A stretch of DNA of 40,635 bases from Streptomyces sp. CC53. GTDB taxonomy: Bacteria; Actinomycetota; Actinomycetes; Streptomycetales; Streptomycetaceae. Numbering within the stretch: the stretch's first letter is position 1; each line of letters starts with the position of its first letter. The notes under the pieces were generated by a model. It saw only the letters and a list, made by a program, of their open reading frames with translations, ran no database searches and was not told the DNA's origin. The DNA lies in assembly GCF_001865245.1 (NCBI RefSeq), contig NZ_MKXB01000197.1, forward strand, positions 1 through 40,635, written 5' to 3'. Made by a program: the position numbers and the translations under genes. Below are positions 18,887 to 24,839 of this stretch, piece after piece.

Positions 18887-18961
18887 GCCCCGGCCGGGGC
18901 GGGCGGTGCGTTGTGGTCGACATTGACAAGCTACTGCATGAGGTGAAAGCTACTTAAGTAG
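18887..18961. promoter_or_regulatory. Divergent operator/promoter region of the GntR cassette
   Basis: Contains a perfect 14-bp palindrome (18887-18900), TTGACA at 18923-18928 (a consensus -35 box), two copies of AAGCTACT at 18928-18935 and 18947-18954 (19-base period), and the perfect 12-bp palindrome CTACTTAAGTAG at 18950-18961, which ends at the ribosome site. Overlap of repeats with promoter and ribosome site is what a repressor-controlled region looks like. No clear -10 was found 16-18 bases after TTGACA. Confidence 0.5.
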
Positions 18962-18972
18962 GAGCACGAAGC

Positions 18973-19287
18973 GTGGTCACGCGTTCACGGGAGATACCTG
19001 TGTGCATCTTCAGGTCGCGGGTCGAGGCGCTTGCCGCCTACCTGGGAGCGCTGACCGGGCGCGAGCCGCGGATCCGAGGCCAGTCGTCACACGCCCGGGT
19101 GGAGGTCGACTTGCCGAACCCCCTGCCGGACGAGGCCCGCATAGAGCTGCTGGCGGCTCTGGCGGCAGCCGATCGCTACGGCCACGACGTGACCGCCGAG
19201 GGCGCGTCGGTATGGGCGGAGATCGTGGTCCGACAACGAAAGAACCCCGGCGAGGTGGCTAGACCTCCCGGGGCACGGCCAACCTGA
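18973..19287 (+). CDS. Unknown small protein, first gene of island cassette
   Basis: A 104-residue protein, not recognised. It begins with a GTG preceded by TAGGAG (8-base gap); a second GTG at 19000 is possible. The sequence (VEALAAYLGALTGREPRIRG, then VEVDLPNPLPDEARIELLAA and DRYGHDVTAEGASVWAEIVV) looks like a small alpha/beta fold, with an Arg/Pro-rich end. No transmembrane segment or metal motif. It directly follows the presumed GntR operator and leads a set of four same-strand genes, so repressor control is likely. Confidence 0.65.
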   Translation: MVTRSREIPVCIFRSRVEALAAYLGALTGREPRIRGQSSHARVEVDLPNPLPDEARIELLAALAAADRYGHDVTAEGASVWAEIVVRQRKNPGEVARPPGARPT

Positions 19288-19302
19288 TGAGAGCAGGTCG
19301 AC

Positions 19303-19647
19303 ATGAAAGACTCTATCCGCCGGATCGCCGCATGGCTCCGGCTGGTGTTCGGATCCGGCTGCGGCCGACGGAGGGCGGATGCCCGGCCGAGCGCTGGGGC
19401 CCCGGCAGGGCGGCACCTGCGCTGGCAGGTGGTGCACTTCGGCCCCGGTTGGGGATGGACAGCGTGGCCCCGACCTCCGTACGGACTCCGCGAGATGCTC
19501 GACGGCGACGCGGTCGCCCTGGTCCGGCCGTATCCGGTCTCGTATGAGCGTCGGCAGCAGCAGCGGCGCCTCACGCTCGTGATGACGGCGCACGTCGGCA
19601 TCGACCTCGACCGGCGGGTCCCGCAGGGAACGGGGGGTGCCTGGTGA
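19303..19647 (+). CDS. Unknown basic small protein of island cassette
   Basis: A 114-residue protein, not recognised. ATG start with AGCAGG upstream, 15 bases after the previous gene. The N-terminus (MKDSIRRIAAWLRLVFGSGC) is an amphipathic, positively charged helix that could touch the membrane. The middle is Trp-rich (WQVVHFGPGWGWTAWPRPPY) and the end has LTLVMTAHVGIDL. It overlaps the next gene by 4 bases (GTGA), so translation is coupled. A link to a small membrane or spread-type protein of integrative elements is only a guess. Confidence 0.6.
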   Translation: MKDSIRRIAAWLRLVFGSGCGRRRADARPSAGAPAGRHLRWQVVHFGPGWGWTAWPRPPYGLREMLDGDAVALVRPYPVSYERRQQQRRLTLVMTAHVGIDLDRRVPQGTGGAW

Positions 19648-20009
19648 CCGCGCACCTGAAGCGGGTCGAGCCGCCGAGTACGGAGCCGTGCGGGGCGCGG
19701 CCCCCGGGGGAGCGGCCGGGCCTGGATGCTCACCGTCTGGCGTGCGTCCTGCCCGGCGGGCACCAGGGTGAGCACCGGGACGCGCTTCGGCGGACCTGGG
19801 AGGCCCCCCGCGCGCGGGCGGAGCGCAAGCCGGTCCGCATGTGCGTGCGCTGCCACCACATCACGGACACGCCCATGGTCGTGTCGGAGATCCACTCCGC
19901 GAGTGGCCCGGGGTTTACCGTCTACTGCTGCCCGACGTGCGCCCCGTACTACTTTGCGCACCCCGAGCGGCAGCCCGGCTGGCCCGGGAACCCGGACGGC
20001 AAGCTGTGA
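19644..20009 (+). CDS. Unknown Cys-rich protein with paired CxxC-type motifs
   Basis: A 121-residue protein, not recognised. The N-terminal half is Pro/Arg-rich and probably disordered. The C-terminal half has CVRCHHI and YCCPTCAPYYFAHPE, a treble-clef or zinc-ribbon-like pattern with two Cys pairs about 30 residues apart. The GTG start overlaps the previous stop, and its own stop overlaps the next GTG, so three genes are chained. It may bind zinc; the partner or target is unknown. Confidence 0.65.
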   Translation: MTAHLKRVEPPSTEPCGARPPGERPGLDAHRLACVLPGGHQGEHRDALRRTWEAPRARAERKPVRMCVRCHHITDTPMVVSEIHSASGPGFTVYCCPTCAPYYFAHPERQPGWPGNPDGKL

Positions 20010-20275
20010 GCGCGCCGCCGACCGTCACCGCGTGCGACGGGGACACGGCGGCTGTCCGTCGCCTCTCCATCACGGAGGCGTGGGCAGAAATGCACCGGAC
20101 CGGCACGTCCGGAGCCTGCGTGATCGGCAAGTGCGACCGCTGCACCCCTCCGCTAGACCTGTACGTTCAGGCGCGGGGGCGCCCCCTGGCAGGCCCGCCG
20201 GCCGTGTCGATCCGCTGCACGTGCGTCTGCCACGGGCGTCGCCCGGTACGCAGGGAGGTGATCACCGCCCAGTGA
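20006..20275 (+). CDS. Unknown small Cys-rich protein, last gene of cassette
   Basis: An 89-residue protein, not recognised. It starts with a GTG overlapping the previous stop. Cys residues cluster as IGKCDRCTPPLDLYVQ and SIRCTCVCHGRR, again a likely zinc-binding pair of motifs. The segment SITEAWAEMHRTGTSGACVI precedes them. Being tied by overlap to another Cys-rich gene, it may work with it. A palindrome at 20313-20380 downstream could end the transcript. Confidence 0.6.
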   Translation: MSAPPTVTACDGDTAAVRRLSITEAWAEMHRTGTSGACVIGKCDRCTPPLDLYVQARGRPLAGPPAVSIRCTCVCHGRRPVRREVITAQ

Positions 20276-20312
20276 ACGGGCCGGCTGCCCGCAGAGTGCC
20301 TTGGCAGGCAGG

Positions 20313-20380
20313 CGGCCCCTCACATCGTCGTCCGCCGTGCGCGGCCGAGTCGGCTCAGAAGCCGAAGAAGTGAGGGGCCG
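20313..20380. repeat. 11-bp inverted repeat after the cassette, possible terminator
   Basis: CGGCCCCTCAC at 20313-20323 is exactly inverted at 20370-20380, with 46 bases between. The inner part can also fold (CGGCT-CAGA-AGCCG at 20351-20364). It lies between the cassette and the convergent repeat-protein gene and could stop transcription. One copy of the 14-bp candidate attachment site is inside it. Confidence 0.5.
20354..20367 (+). repeat. Candidate attachment site, left copy
   Basis: CTCAGAAGCCGAAG, identical and in the same direction as the sequence at 23068-23081 that contains the stop codon and last four codons of the CAP-domain gene. Flanking bases differ completely. If it is attL, the element spans about 2.7 kb. 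It also sits inside an inverted repeat, which complicates this reading. Confidence 0.4.
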
Positions 20381-20506
20381 GGGTCGTGGCCTGCGGTCTT
20401 GTTGGCGATCAATGCTGCGACCTGCGACTTAGCCGTTGGTTGTTGTCATCGTCGGTCATCCTTGCGTACCCCCGGACGGCCCGAAGGCGGCCCGGAGGAA
20501 GCGCCA

Positions 20507-20782
20507 CTACCGAAGAATGAACCAGGGGCTGGCGCCCGTGCCTTGAGGGTGGCCGTAGTCGGGATACAGCTTGCCGTTGCGGATCGTGTACCAGGGGCTG
20601 GCGCCCATGCCCTTGGGGTGGCCGTAGTCGGGGTAAAGCTTGTCGCCTCGAACTGTGAACCAGGGGCTGGCAGCCATGCCTTGAGGGTGGCCGTAGTCGG
20701 GATACAGCTTGCCGTTGCGGATGGTGAACCAGGGGCTGGCGCCCATGCCTTTGGGGTGGCCGTAGTCCGGATATGCCTTCAT
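20507..20782 (-). CDS. Four-fold 23-residue repeat protein (YPDYGHP repeats)
   Basis: A 91-residue protein built almost wholly from four tandem 23-residue units with consensus YPDYGHP(K/Q)GMGASPWFTIR followed by (N/G)-(G/D)-K-L. The DNA repeats with an exact 69-base period (equivalent points at 20521, 20590, 20659 and 20728), and the units differ at a few bases, so duplication is not brand new. Each unit alternates aromatic and Gly/Pro residues and may form a beta-hairpin, like small repeat-built beta folds. There is no signal peptide, membrane segment or metal motif. The ATG at 20780-20782 has AAGG about 7 bases upstream. I do not recognise the family. It is followed in reverse order by the YjzC-like gene upstream; both are on the minus strand and may be co-transcribed. 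Confidence 0.7.
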   Translation of the reverse strand: MKAYPDYGHPKGMGASPWFTIRNGKLYPDYGHPQGMAASPWFTVRGDKLYPDYGHPKGMGASPWYTIRNGKLYPDYGHPQGTGASPWFILR

Positions 20783-20851
20783 CGTGACGCCTTGCGCTCG
20801 GAAGTCGTGTGGACGCCTGAGGGGCAGGTCCCGGAGAACCTGCCCCTCAGG

Positions 20852-21025
20852 TCACTTGCCCTTCGGCTTGTGCTTGGTCGGGTCAACGAGCTTGTAACTC
20901 TGGCCAGCCTTGGGTGTCGGCGGAAGGGGCTTGCCCTTCACGGCCGTGACCTCGGTCTTGGAGCCGGGGACCTTGTACTGTCCCGACTTCGGCGCCGGCG
21001 TACCCGGCGTGAGCTTCTTGGCCAT
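20852..21025 (-). CDS. YjzC-like small protein
   Basis: A 57-residue Lys/Pro-rich protein: MAKKLTPGTPAPKSGQYKVP, then TEVTAVKGKPLPPTPKAGQ and SYKLVDPTKHKPKGK. The pattern PG-x-x-AP-x-SGQY...EVT...KG-x-PLPPTPK matches small YjzC-like proteins found in bacteria and phages; their function is unknown. ATG 21023-21025 is chosen because AGGTGATC, a long match to the 16S rRNA 3' end, lies 3-4 bases upstream (minus strand). A GTG three codons earlier overlaps that site. It lies 69 bases upstream of the repeat-protein gene. Confidence 0.7.
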   Translation of the reverse strand: MAKKLTPGTPAPKSGQYKVPGSKTEVTAVKGKPLPPTPKAGQSYKLVDPTKHKPKGK

Positions 21026-21129
21026 CTTGATCACCTACCCTTCGAGCTGGATACCGCTCGATGTTGACCCCGCACTTCTGGCTGAAGGGTTGAGCCATGT
21101 AGGGTCGTTGGGCGCCTAGGAACGCACAC

Positions 21130-21182
21130 GACCCCAGTTCAAGCAGGTACCGACCCCGTGTCAGTCCTTCTGAGCTGGGGTC
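21130..21182. terminator. Hairpin (probable terminator or leader structure)
   Basis: GACCCCAGTTCA (21130-21141) pairs with TGAGCTGGGGTC (21171-21182), 12 bp with one G-T wobble, followed by TTTCGTGC. An alternative hairpin pairs GGGTCGT (about 21101-21107) with ACGACCC over the same left arm. On the plus strand it precedes the excisionase-integrase genes; on the minus strand it is in the leader of the YjzC-like gene. Confidence 0.5.
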
Positions 21183-21236
21183 TTTCGTGCTGTCAAAAAG
21201 GATAGCGCCTCTTGTGGCTCAAATGGGGTACGTGCA

Positions 21237-21249
21237 CCACAACTTGTGG
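21237..21249. promoter_or_regulatory. Palindromic probable operator
   Basis: CCACAACTTGTGG is a perfect 13-base palindrome around a central C. A further half-site TTGTGG lies at 21212-21217. The region (21183-21345) is less GC-rich than its surroundings. It probably contains control signals upstream of the excisionase and integrase genes. Confidence 0.4.
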
Positions 21250-21347
21250 GTCGGTCAGGCCGTCCGGTCACTAGATGTGGGGGTGGCTGCGAACCTTTCA
21301 GGCTACCGGCGGCCACTGACAAGGTCGGTGGAGCGGCTTTGGGCGGG

Positions 21348-21468
21348 AGCTGCCATGGGGCGAGAGATCATGGCCCCGTAAGCTTCCGGCGCGTCGGGCA
21401 GTCTGTGGACCTGCCCGGTAAAGCACGACGTTGGGGCCATGATCTTAGAGGCTCGCCCCATGGTGGCT
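21348..21468. repeat. Large interrupted palindrome (about 120 bp)
   Basis: Left arm CCATGGGGCGAG (21353-21364) plus AGATCATGGCCCC (21365-21377) is exactly inverted as GGGGCCATGATCT (21433-21445) and CTCGCCCCATGG (21452-21463), except that six bases (TAGAGG, 21446-21451) are inserted in the right arm. Outer bases extend the pairing to about 30 bp with two wobbles. The 55-base centre holds a second hairpin, CGGGCAG (21395-21401) with CTGCCCG (21411-21417). It is non-coding. Candidate roles are a transfer or replication origin, recombinase arm sites, or a structured RNA. Confidence 0.8.
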
Positions 21469-21642
21469 GCCTAAAGCCGTGGAACCGACCGGCCCCAGCC
21501 ACGACGTGTTCTGACCTCATGCCGCCGGCCAACCCTCACCAGGGCGCGCGTCGGCGCAGCGCGGGCGGAGCGGGCCGGAGGCAGGAGCGGCGCCCGCGGC
21601 GGAGCCGGGAGCGCGCCCGGCGGAGCGGAGCGCAGCCGGGGC
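21469..21642 (+). other. Coding-like Arg/Gly/Ala stretch before the excisionase
   Basis: From the TAA at 21472-21474 to the excisionase start, the same frame is open and reads as Arg/Ala/Gly-rich sequence (for example TRARVGAARAERAGGRSGAR), with GGAGC repeats in the DNA. No ATG, GTG or TTG starts it. It could be the leftover tail of a lost upstream gene such as a replication initiator, or non-coding. Evidence is compositional only. Confidence 0.3.
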
Positions 21643-21813
21643 TTGACCCCAGTGGACCTTGCCGACCTGCTCGGCATCCCGGTGGAGACGGTCTACCAGT
21701 GGCGCCGGAAGAACACCGGGCCACGCGGGTTCCGTGTCGGCCGACATCTCCGATTCCATCCCGAGGACGTGCGCGCGTGGGTCTCGTCCCTCATGGACAA
21801 GGGAGCCGCCTGA
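21643..21813 (+). CDS. xis: Excisionase-type helix-turn-helix protein (MerR/Xis-like)
   Basis: A 56-residue DNA-binding protein: VDLADLLGIPVETVYQWRRK, then GPRGFRVGRHLRFHPEDVRA and WVSSLMDKGAA. This is the HTH_17/Xis fold seen just before integrase genes of actinobacterial elements; it biases the integrase towards excision. The TTG at 21643 gives the usual LTPVDLADLLG start; a GTG at 21652 is an alternative, and neither has a clear ribosome site. Its TGA overlaps the integrase ATG by one base (TGATG), so the two are coupled. Too short for easy detection, but the motif is clear. Confidence 0.8.
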   Translation: MTPVDLADLLGIPVETVYQWRRKNTGPRGFRVGRHLRFHPEDVRAWVSSLMDKGAA

Positions 21814-23048
21814 TGGCCGGGCACATCCAGGACCGCTGGTACAAGACGGAGACTCGTCCGAACGGCAAGCCGGTCAAGGTCAAGACCGATCGCCACGGGG
21901 TCGGCATGCGCTACCGCGTCCGCTACGTCGGCCCGGACGGTACGGAGAAGCCCAAGAGCTTCCCCGACAAGCAGAAGCGCAAGGCGGAGACGTGGTTGGC
22001 GAACATCGAAGCCGACATGTCGCGCGGCGACTACATAGCTCCGGAGGCAGGCAAGGTCACCTTCGAGCAGTACGCCACGCAGTGGATGAAGACGCAGATC
22101 ACGGACCCCGCTACACGTGAGGCCGTCGAAATGCGGCTCCGCCGACACGCCATCCCGCACATCGGCAAGCGCCCCATCGGGTCGTTTAACCCGACGCACC
22201 TCCGCCTCTGAATGCGGGGCCTGGAGGAAGCCGGTCTGTCGGCCGCGTACCGGCGGGGGATCTTCGCTCACGTCTCCACGGTCTTCACGGCCGCCGTGGA
22301 GGACAGGGTCATACGGGTCAACCCGTGTAGCGCCCGGTCGGTGAAGGCCCCGCGGCTGGACCCGCGCAAGGTGAAGCCGTGGGCCGCCGACCGCGTCAAG
22401 GCTGTGCGGACTGCGCTGCCTGAGCGGTACCAGGCACTCGTGGACATCGCCGCCGGATGCGGTCTGCGGCAAGGTGAAGCCTTCGGGCTCGCGGTCGAGG
22501 ACATCGACTTCCTCGGTGGCGTCGTGCACGTGGTCCGGCAGGTGAAGCTTCTGCACAACAGGCCCGTGTTCGCACCGCCCAAGGGTGGCAAGGAGAGGGA
22601 CGTTCCCCTGCCCGAGTCCATCGCGTTCGCGTTGGCCGGCCACCTGACGCGCTTCCCGGCCGCTGAGGTGACGCTGCCCTGGAAGTCGCTGGACGGTCCG
22701 CCGGTCACCGCCACCCTGATCTTCCGGAGCCCCGAGGGCCTGTCCCTCAACCGCAACCGGTTCAACGACCGCCAGTGGCGCCCGGCCCTGCGCGCCGCCG
22801 GTGTGGTCACGGGGCGGGACAACGGGATGCATGCGCTACGGCACTTCTACGCGTCCGTGCTCCTGGACGCGGGGGAGAGCATCAAGGCCCTGAGTGAGTA
22901 CCTCGGCCACCATGACCCGGGCTTCACGCTGCGGACGTACACGCACCTGATGCCGTCGAGCGAGACCCGTACGCGGGCTGCCGTGGACGCGGTCTGGACC
23001 GAATCGGCTACCGAGGACGGCCCTGAGACGGCCCGTGAGGGCTCATAG
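21813..23048 (+). pseudogene. int: Tyrosine-type site-specific integrase, interrupted by in-frame TGA
   Basis: Read through, the frame is 411 residues. The N-terminal part has an AP2-like arm-binding stretch (GMRYRVRYVGPDGTEKPKSF) and the start of the core-binding domain. At codon 133 the frame has TGA (22209-22211), directly followed by ATG and the rest of the protein in the same frame (RGLEEAGLSAAYRRGIFAHV). Relatives usually have Trp here (THLRxWMRGLEE), so TGG to TGA is the simplest change. The second part (278 residues) keeps the full catalytic set: Arg in GCGLRQGEAFGL, Lys in PPKGGKERDVPLP, HxxR in MHALRHFYAS, His in YLGHHDPGFT and Tyr in RTYTHLM. No ribosome site precedes the inner ATG. 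Probably inactive unless readthrough or restart occurs. Confidence 0.85.
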
Positions 23049-23067
23049 GGCGCTGACCTGCGGAAAT

Positions 23068-23081
23068 CTCAGAAGCCGAAG
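23068..23081 (+). repeat. Candidate attachment site, right copy (attR)
   Basis: CTCAGAAGCCGAAG covers the stop codon and last four codons of the minus-strand CAP-domain gene and lies 20 bases after the integrase stop. Integration at the 3' end of a gene, with the integrase next to the junction, is typical of these elements. The identical copy is at 20354-20367. Confidence 0.45.
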
Positions 23082-23977
23082 TTCTGCGTCCACCAGGGCC
23101 CGCCGTCAGCGAAGTGCACGCCGACGCCCAGGGTGTTGAAGTCGCAGTTCAGGATGTTCGCCCGGTGGCCCTCGCTGTTCATCCAGGCGTCCATGACGGC
23201 TGCCGCGTCGGCCTGGCCGCGGGCGATGTTCTCGCCGCCCAGGCCCTCTATGCCCGCCTGCGCCGCACGGTCCCACGGCGAGTCGCCGTCCGGGTCCGTG
23301 TGCGAGAAGAAGCCGCGCTCCGCCATCTCCTGGCTGTACGCCCGTGCCAGCGAGGCCAGTTCGCCGGAGGCGCGCACTGGGGAGCAGCCCGCCTTGGCTC
23401 GCTCCTTGTTGACGAGGTCCAGCACCGCCGCCTCCGCGGCCTCCGCGCGGCTCACCGCCGTCTTCACGGGGGCGGGCGCGGTCGTCTTCGGCGGGGGAGG
23501 GGCGGGTGCCGTCGTGCGGGGCGCGGTCGTGGCGACCTTCGTCGGCGTCGGGGACGCCTTCTTCGGCTCCGCCGTCTTCGTCTTCACCGGCGTGGGCGAG
23601 GGTGACGGAGACGCCTTCGCCGGCGTGGGTGACGGCGACGGGCTCGTGGAGGGGGCGGCGGCCGACACCGGCGCGGACGGCTTCGGGGCGGCGGCGGTCG
23701 AGCCGCCCTGCGCGTTCAGTTCGGGGCTGCCGTCGGGCTGCACCCGGTCCGACGAGCCGCTGCCGAGGGTGAACGTCTCCCCGCCGGGCAGCAGACCCGA
23801 CGCGACGGCGACGGCGCCGACGGCCATCGCGGCGGAGGCGCCCAGCAGGCCCCCGCGTACCGGCAGTCCGGCCGCCCGCTTCCTGCGGCGGCGGTCGGCG
23901 GCCCGGTGGCCTCCGGCCGTGCCGGCCGCGTGGTCGCCGGCGGCGGGTGCGGCGTCTGAACGTCGGTGGCGTCCCAT
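23069..23977 (-). CDS. Membrane-anchored CAP (SCP/PR-1) domain protein
   Basis: A 302-residue protein. A basic N-terminus (MGRHRRSDAAP, later RRRRKRAAG) is followed by one hydrophobic segment (about residues 42-63), giving a signal anchor. A Pro/Ser/Thr/Lys-rich linker (about residues 100-178, such as PSPSPTPAKASPSPSPTPVK) leads to a C-terminal CAP domain (about 180-302). CAP motifs are VLDLVNKERAKAGCSPV, FFSHTDPDG, SPWDRAAQAG, GENIARG, WMNSEGHRANIL and GVGVHF, including the cavity His residues. Bacterial CAP proteins are extracellular; their activity is unclear. The ATG at 23975-23977 follows GGAGGGCGGAG. The last four codons coincide with the candidate attachment site, and the gene end is intact. 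Confidence 0.9.
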   Translation of the reverse strand: MGRHRRSDAAPAAGDHAAGTAGGHRAADRRRRKRAAGLPVRGGLLGASAAMAVGAVAVASGLLPGGETFTLGSGSSDRVQPDGSPELNAQGGSTAAAPKPSAPVSAAAPSTSPSPSPTPAKASPSPSPTPVKTKTAEPKKASPTPTKVATTAPRTTAPAPPPPKTTAPAPVKTAVSRAEAAEAAVLDLVNKERAKAGCSPVRASGELASLARAYSQEMAERGFFSHTDPDGDSPWDRAAQAGIEGLGGENIARGQADAAAVMDAWMNSEGHRANILNCDFNTLGVGVHFADGGPWWTQNFGF

Positions 23978-24107
23978 CTGCTCCGCCCTCCTGCTCCCAG
24001 TCGCTTCTCGGTGTCGTGCGCCCTTCGTCCACCGGTGCAGCCGTGACGCACCCGAACGAGTGACGCTCGTTGGGTGGGGACTGTACGCCATGACGTACGG
24101 AGCGGAA

Positions 24108-24137
24108 GTGAAGCAGGGGCCGTTGGCCGGTTAGCGT
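24108..24137 (+). promoter_or_regulatory. Predicted promoter of acylphosphatase gene, leaderless
   Basis: GTGAAG (24108-24113), an 18-base spacer and TAGCGT (24132-24137). The -10 ends 6 bases before the ATG at 24144, so the transcript would start at the ATG itself. No ribosome site lies upstream of the ATG. Confidence 0.45.
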
Positions 24138-24143
24138 GCAGCC

Positions 24144-24425
24144 ATGGACGACGACGTACGGATGACCGCCTGGGTGCGCGGACGGGTGCAGGGAGTGGGA
24201 TTCCGCTGGTTCACCAGGGAGAACGCCCTGCGCATCGGCGGGCTCACCGGCTTCGCCCTCAACCTCGACGACGGTCGCGTGCAGATCGTGGCCGAGGGTC
24301 CGCGTGAGAATTGCCACCGTCTCCTCGACTGGCTGCGCACCGGCGACACGCCCGGGCGCGTCGACGGTGTCACTGAGATCTGGGACACACCGCGCGGCGG
24401 CTACGACGGTTTCGGCATGCGCTGA
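24144..24425 (+). CDS. Acylphosphatase
   Basis: A 93-residue enzyme that hydrolyses acyl phosphates. The family signatures are complete: VRGRVQGVGFRWFTRENA with catalytic Arg21, and GLTGFALNLDDGRVQIVAEG with the catalytic Asn (about residue 40). Length is typical. The likely transcript is leaderless (see promoter). It stands between the CAP-domain gene (divergent) and the smc region, its usual place in Streptomyces. Confidence 0.96.
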   Translation: MDDDVRMTAWVRGRVQGVGFRWFTRENALRIGGLTGFALNLDDGRVQIVAEGPRENCHRLLDWLRTGDTPGRVDGVTEIWDTPRGGYDGFGMR

Positions 24426-24839
24426 CGGCCTCGTCGAAAGGCTCCGGGGCGGCCCTGCGCAGGGGTGCGGGAGGCCCCCGGGGGCGGTGGGTGCGCCACC
24501 GCGCGCCCTCGCGTGGGACGGAAAGTGGCAGGTGATTGCGGAGAAGGGGTTGTGGCGGCCGCTCCGGCACGCAAGGATGATCTCCACGCCCCACGGCCCA
24601 CCGCGTGCGAGGCGCCGCCGCACTCAGCGCGGCGGCGGACCCCCCGGTCGCCCCGTGATACGAGGCGTGATCGTGTTGACCGTCAAACTTTTTGGTGAGA
24701 CTCTGGAAACCCCGGCGCACCTTGCTGTGTGGCAGTAAGAACGCAGCGGCACCATCCCATTACTGCCAAGCACCGCGGGTGCGATTCCCTCACGACCCAA
24801 CCGCAACGGTCGGTCACTCATTGTGGAGGACCATCCATC
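24426..24839 (+). other. Intergenic region with structured leader of the small coiled-coil gene
   Basis: The first 230 bases are very GC-rich with nothing recognised. After 24665 the sequence turns AT-richer: TTGACC at 24676-24681 resembles a -35 box but the -10 is weak. TGGCAGTAA (24730-24738) is exactly inverted as TTACTGCCA (24760-24768), followed by a small hairpin GCACC-GCG-GGTGC (24770-24782). These may form structure in the leader of the gene at 24840. No known riboswitch class was recognised. Confidence 0.45.

Larger units (their letters stand above)
17666..23081. mobile_element. Degraded actinomycete integrative element / genomic island
   Basis: This stretch interrupts an otherwise housekeeping gene order. 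It carries a KorSA-like GntR repressor, a cassette of unrecognised small genes, several palindromes, an excisionase and a broken tyrosine integrase, the typical parts of an actinomycete integrative and conjugative element. No FtsK-like transfer gene, Spd gene or replication initiator is visible, so it could not move by itself. The right edge is probably the 3' end of the CAP-domain gene (23068-23081). The left edge is uncertain: a 14-bp repeat at 20354 would give a 2.7-kb element, while gene content suggests foreign DNA from about 17.7 kb. Two stacked elements are possible. Confidence 0.6.

Noticed and set aside
20517..20782. CRISPR-like array
   Set aside because: The 69-base units have no spacers and are in-frame coding repeats of a small protein.
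21187..21381. 64-codon plus-strand frame upstream of xis
   Set aside because: No ribosome site or family match, and it runs into the large palindrome, whose structure explains the region better.
24770..24800. tRNA-like T-arm (GGGTGCGATTCCC)
   Set aside because: No acceptor, D or anticodon arms can be found around it.
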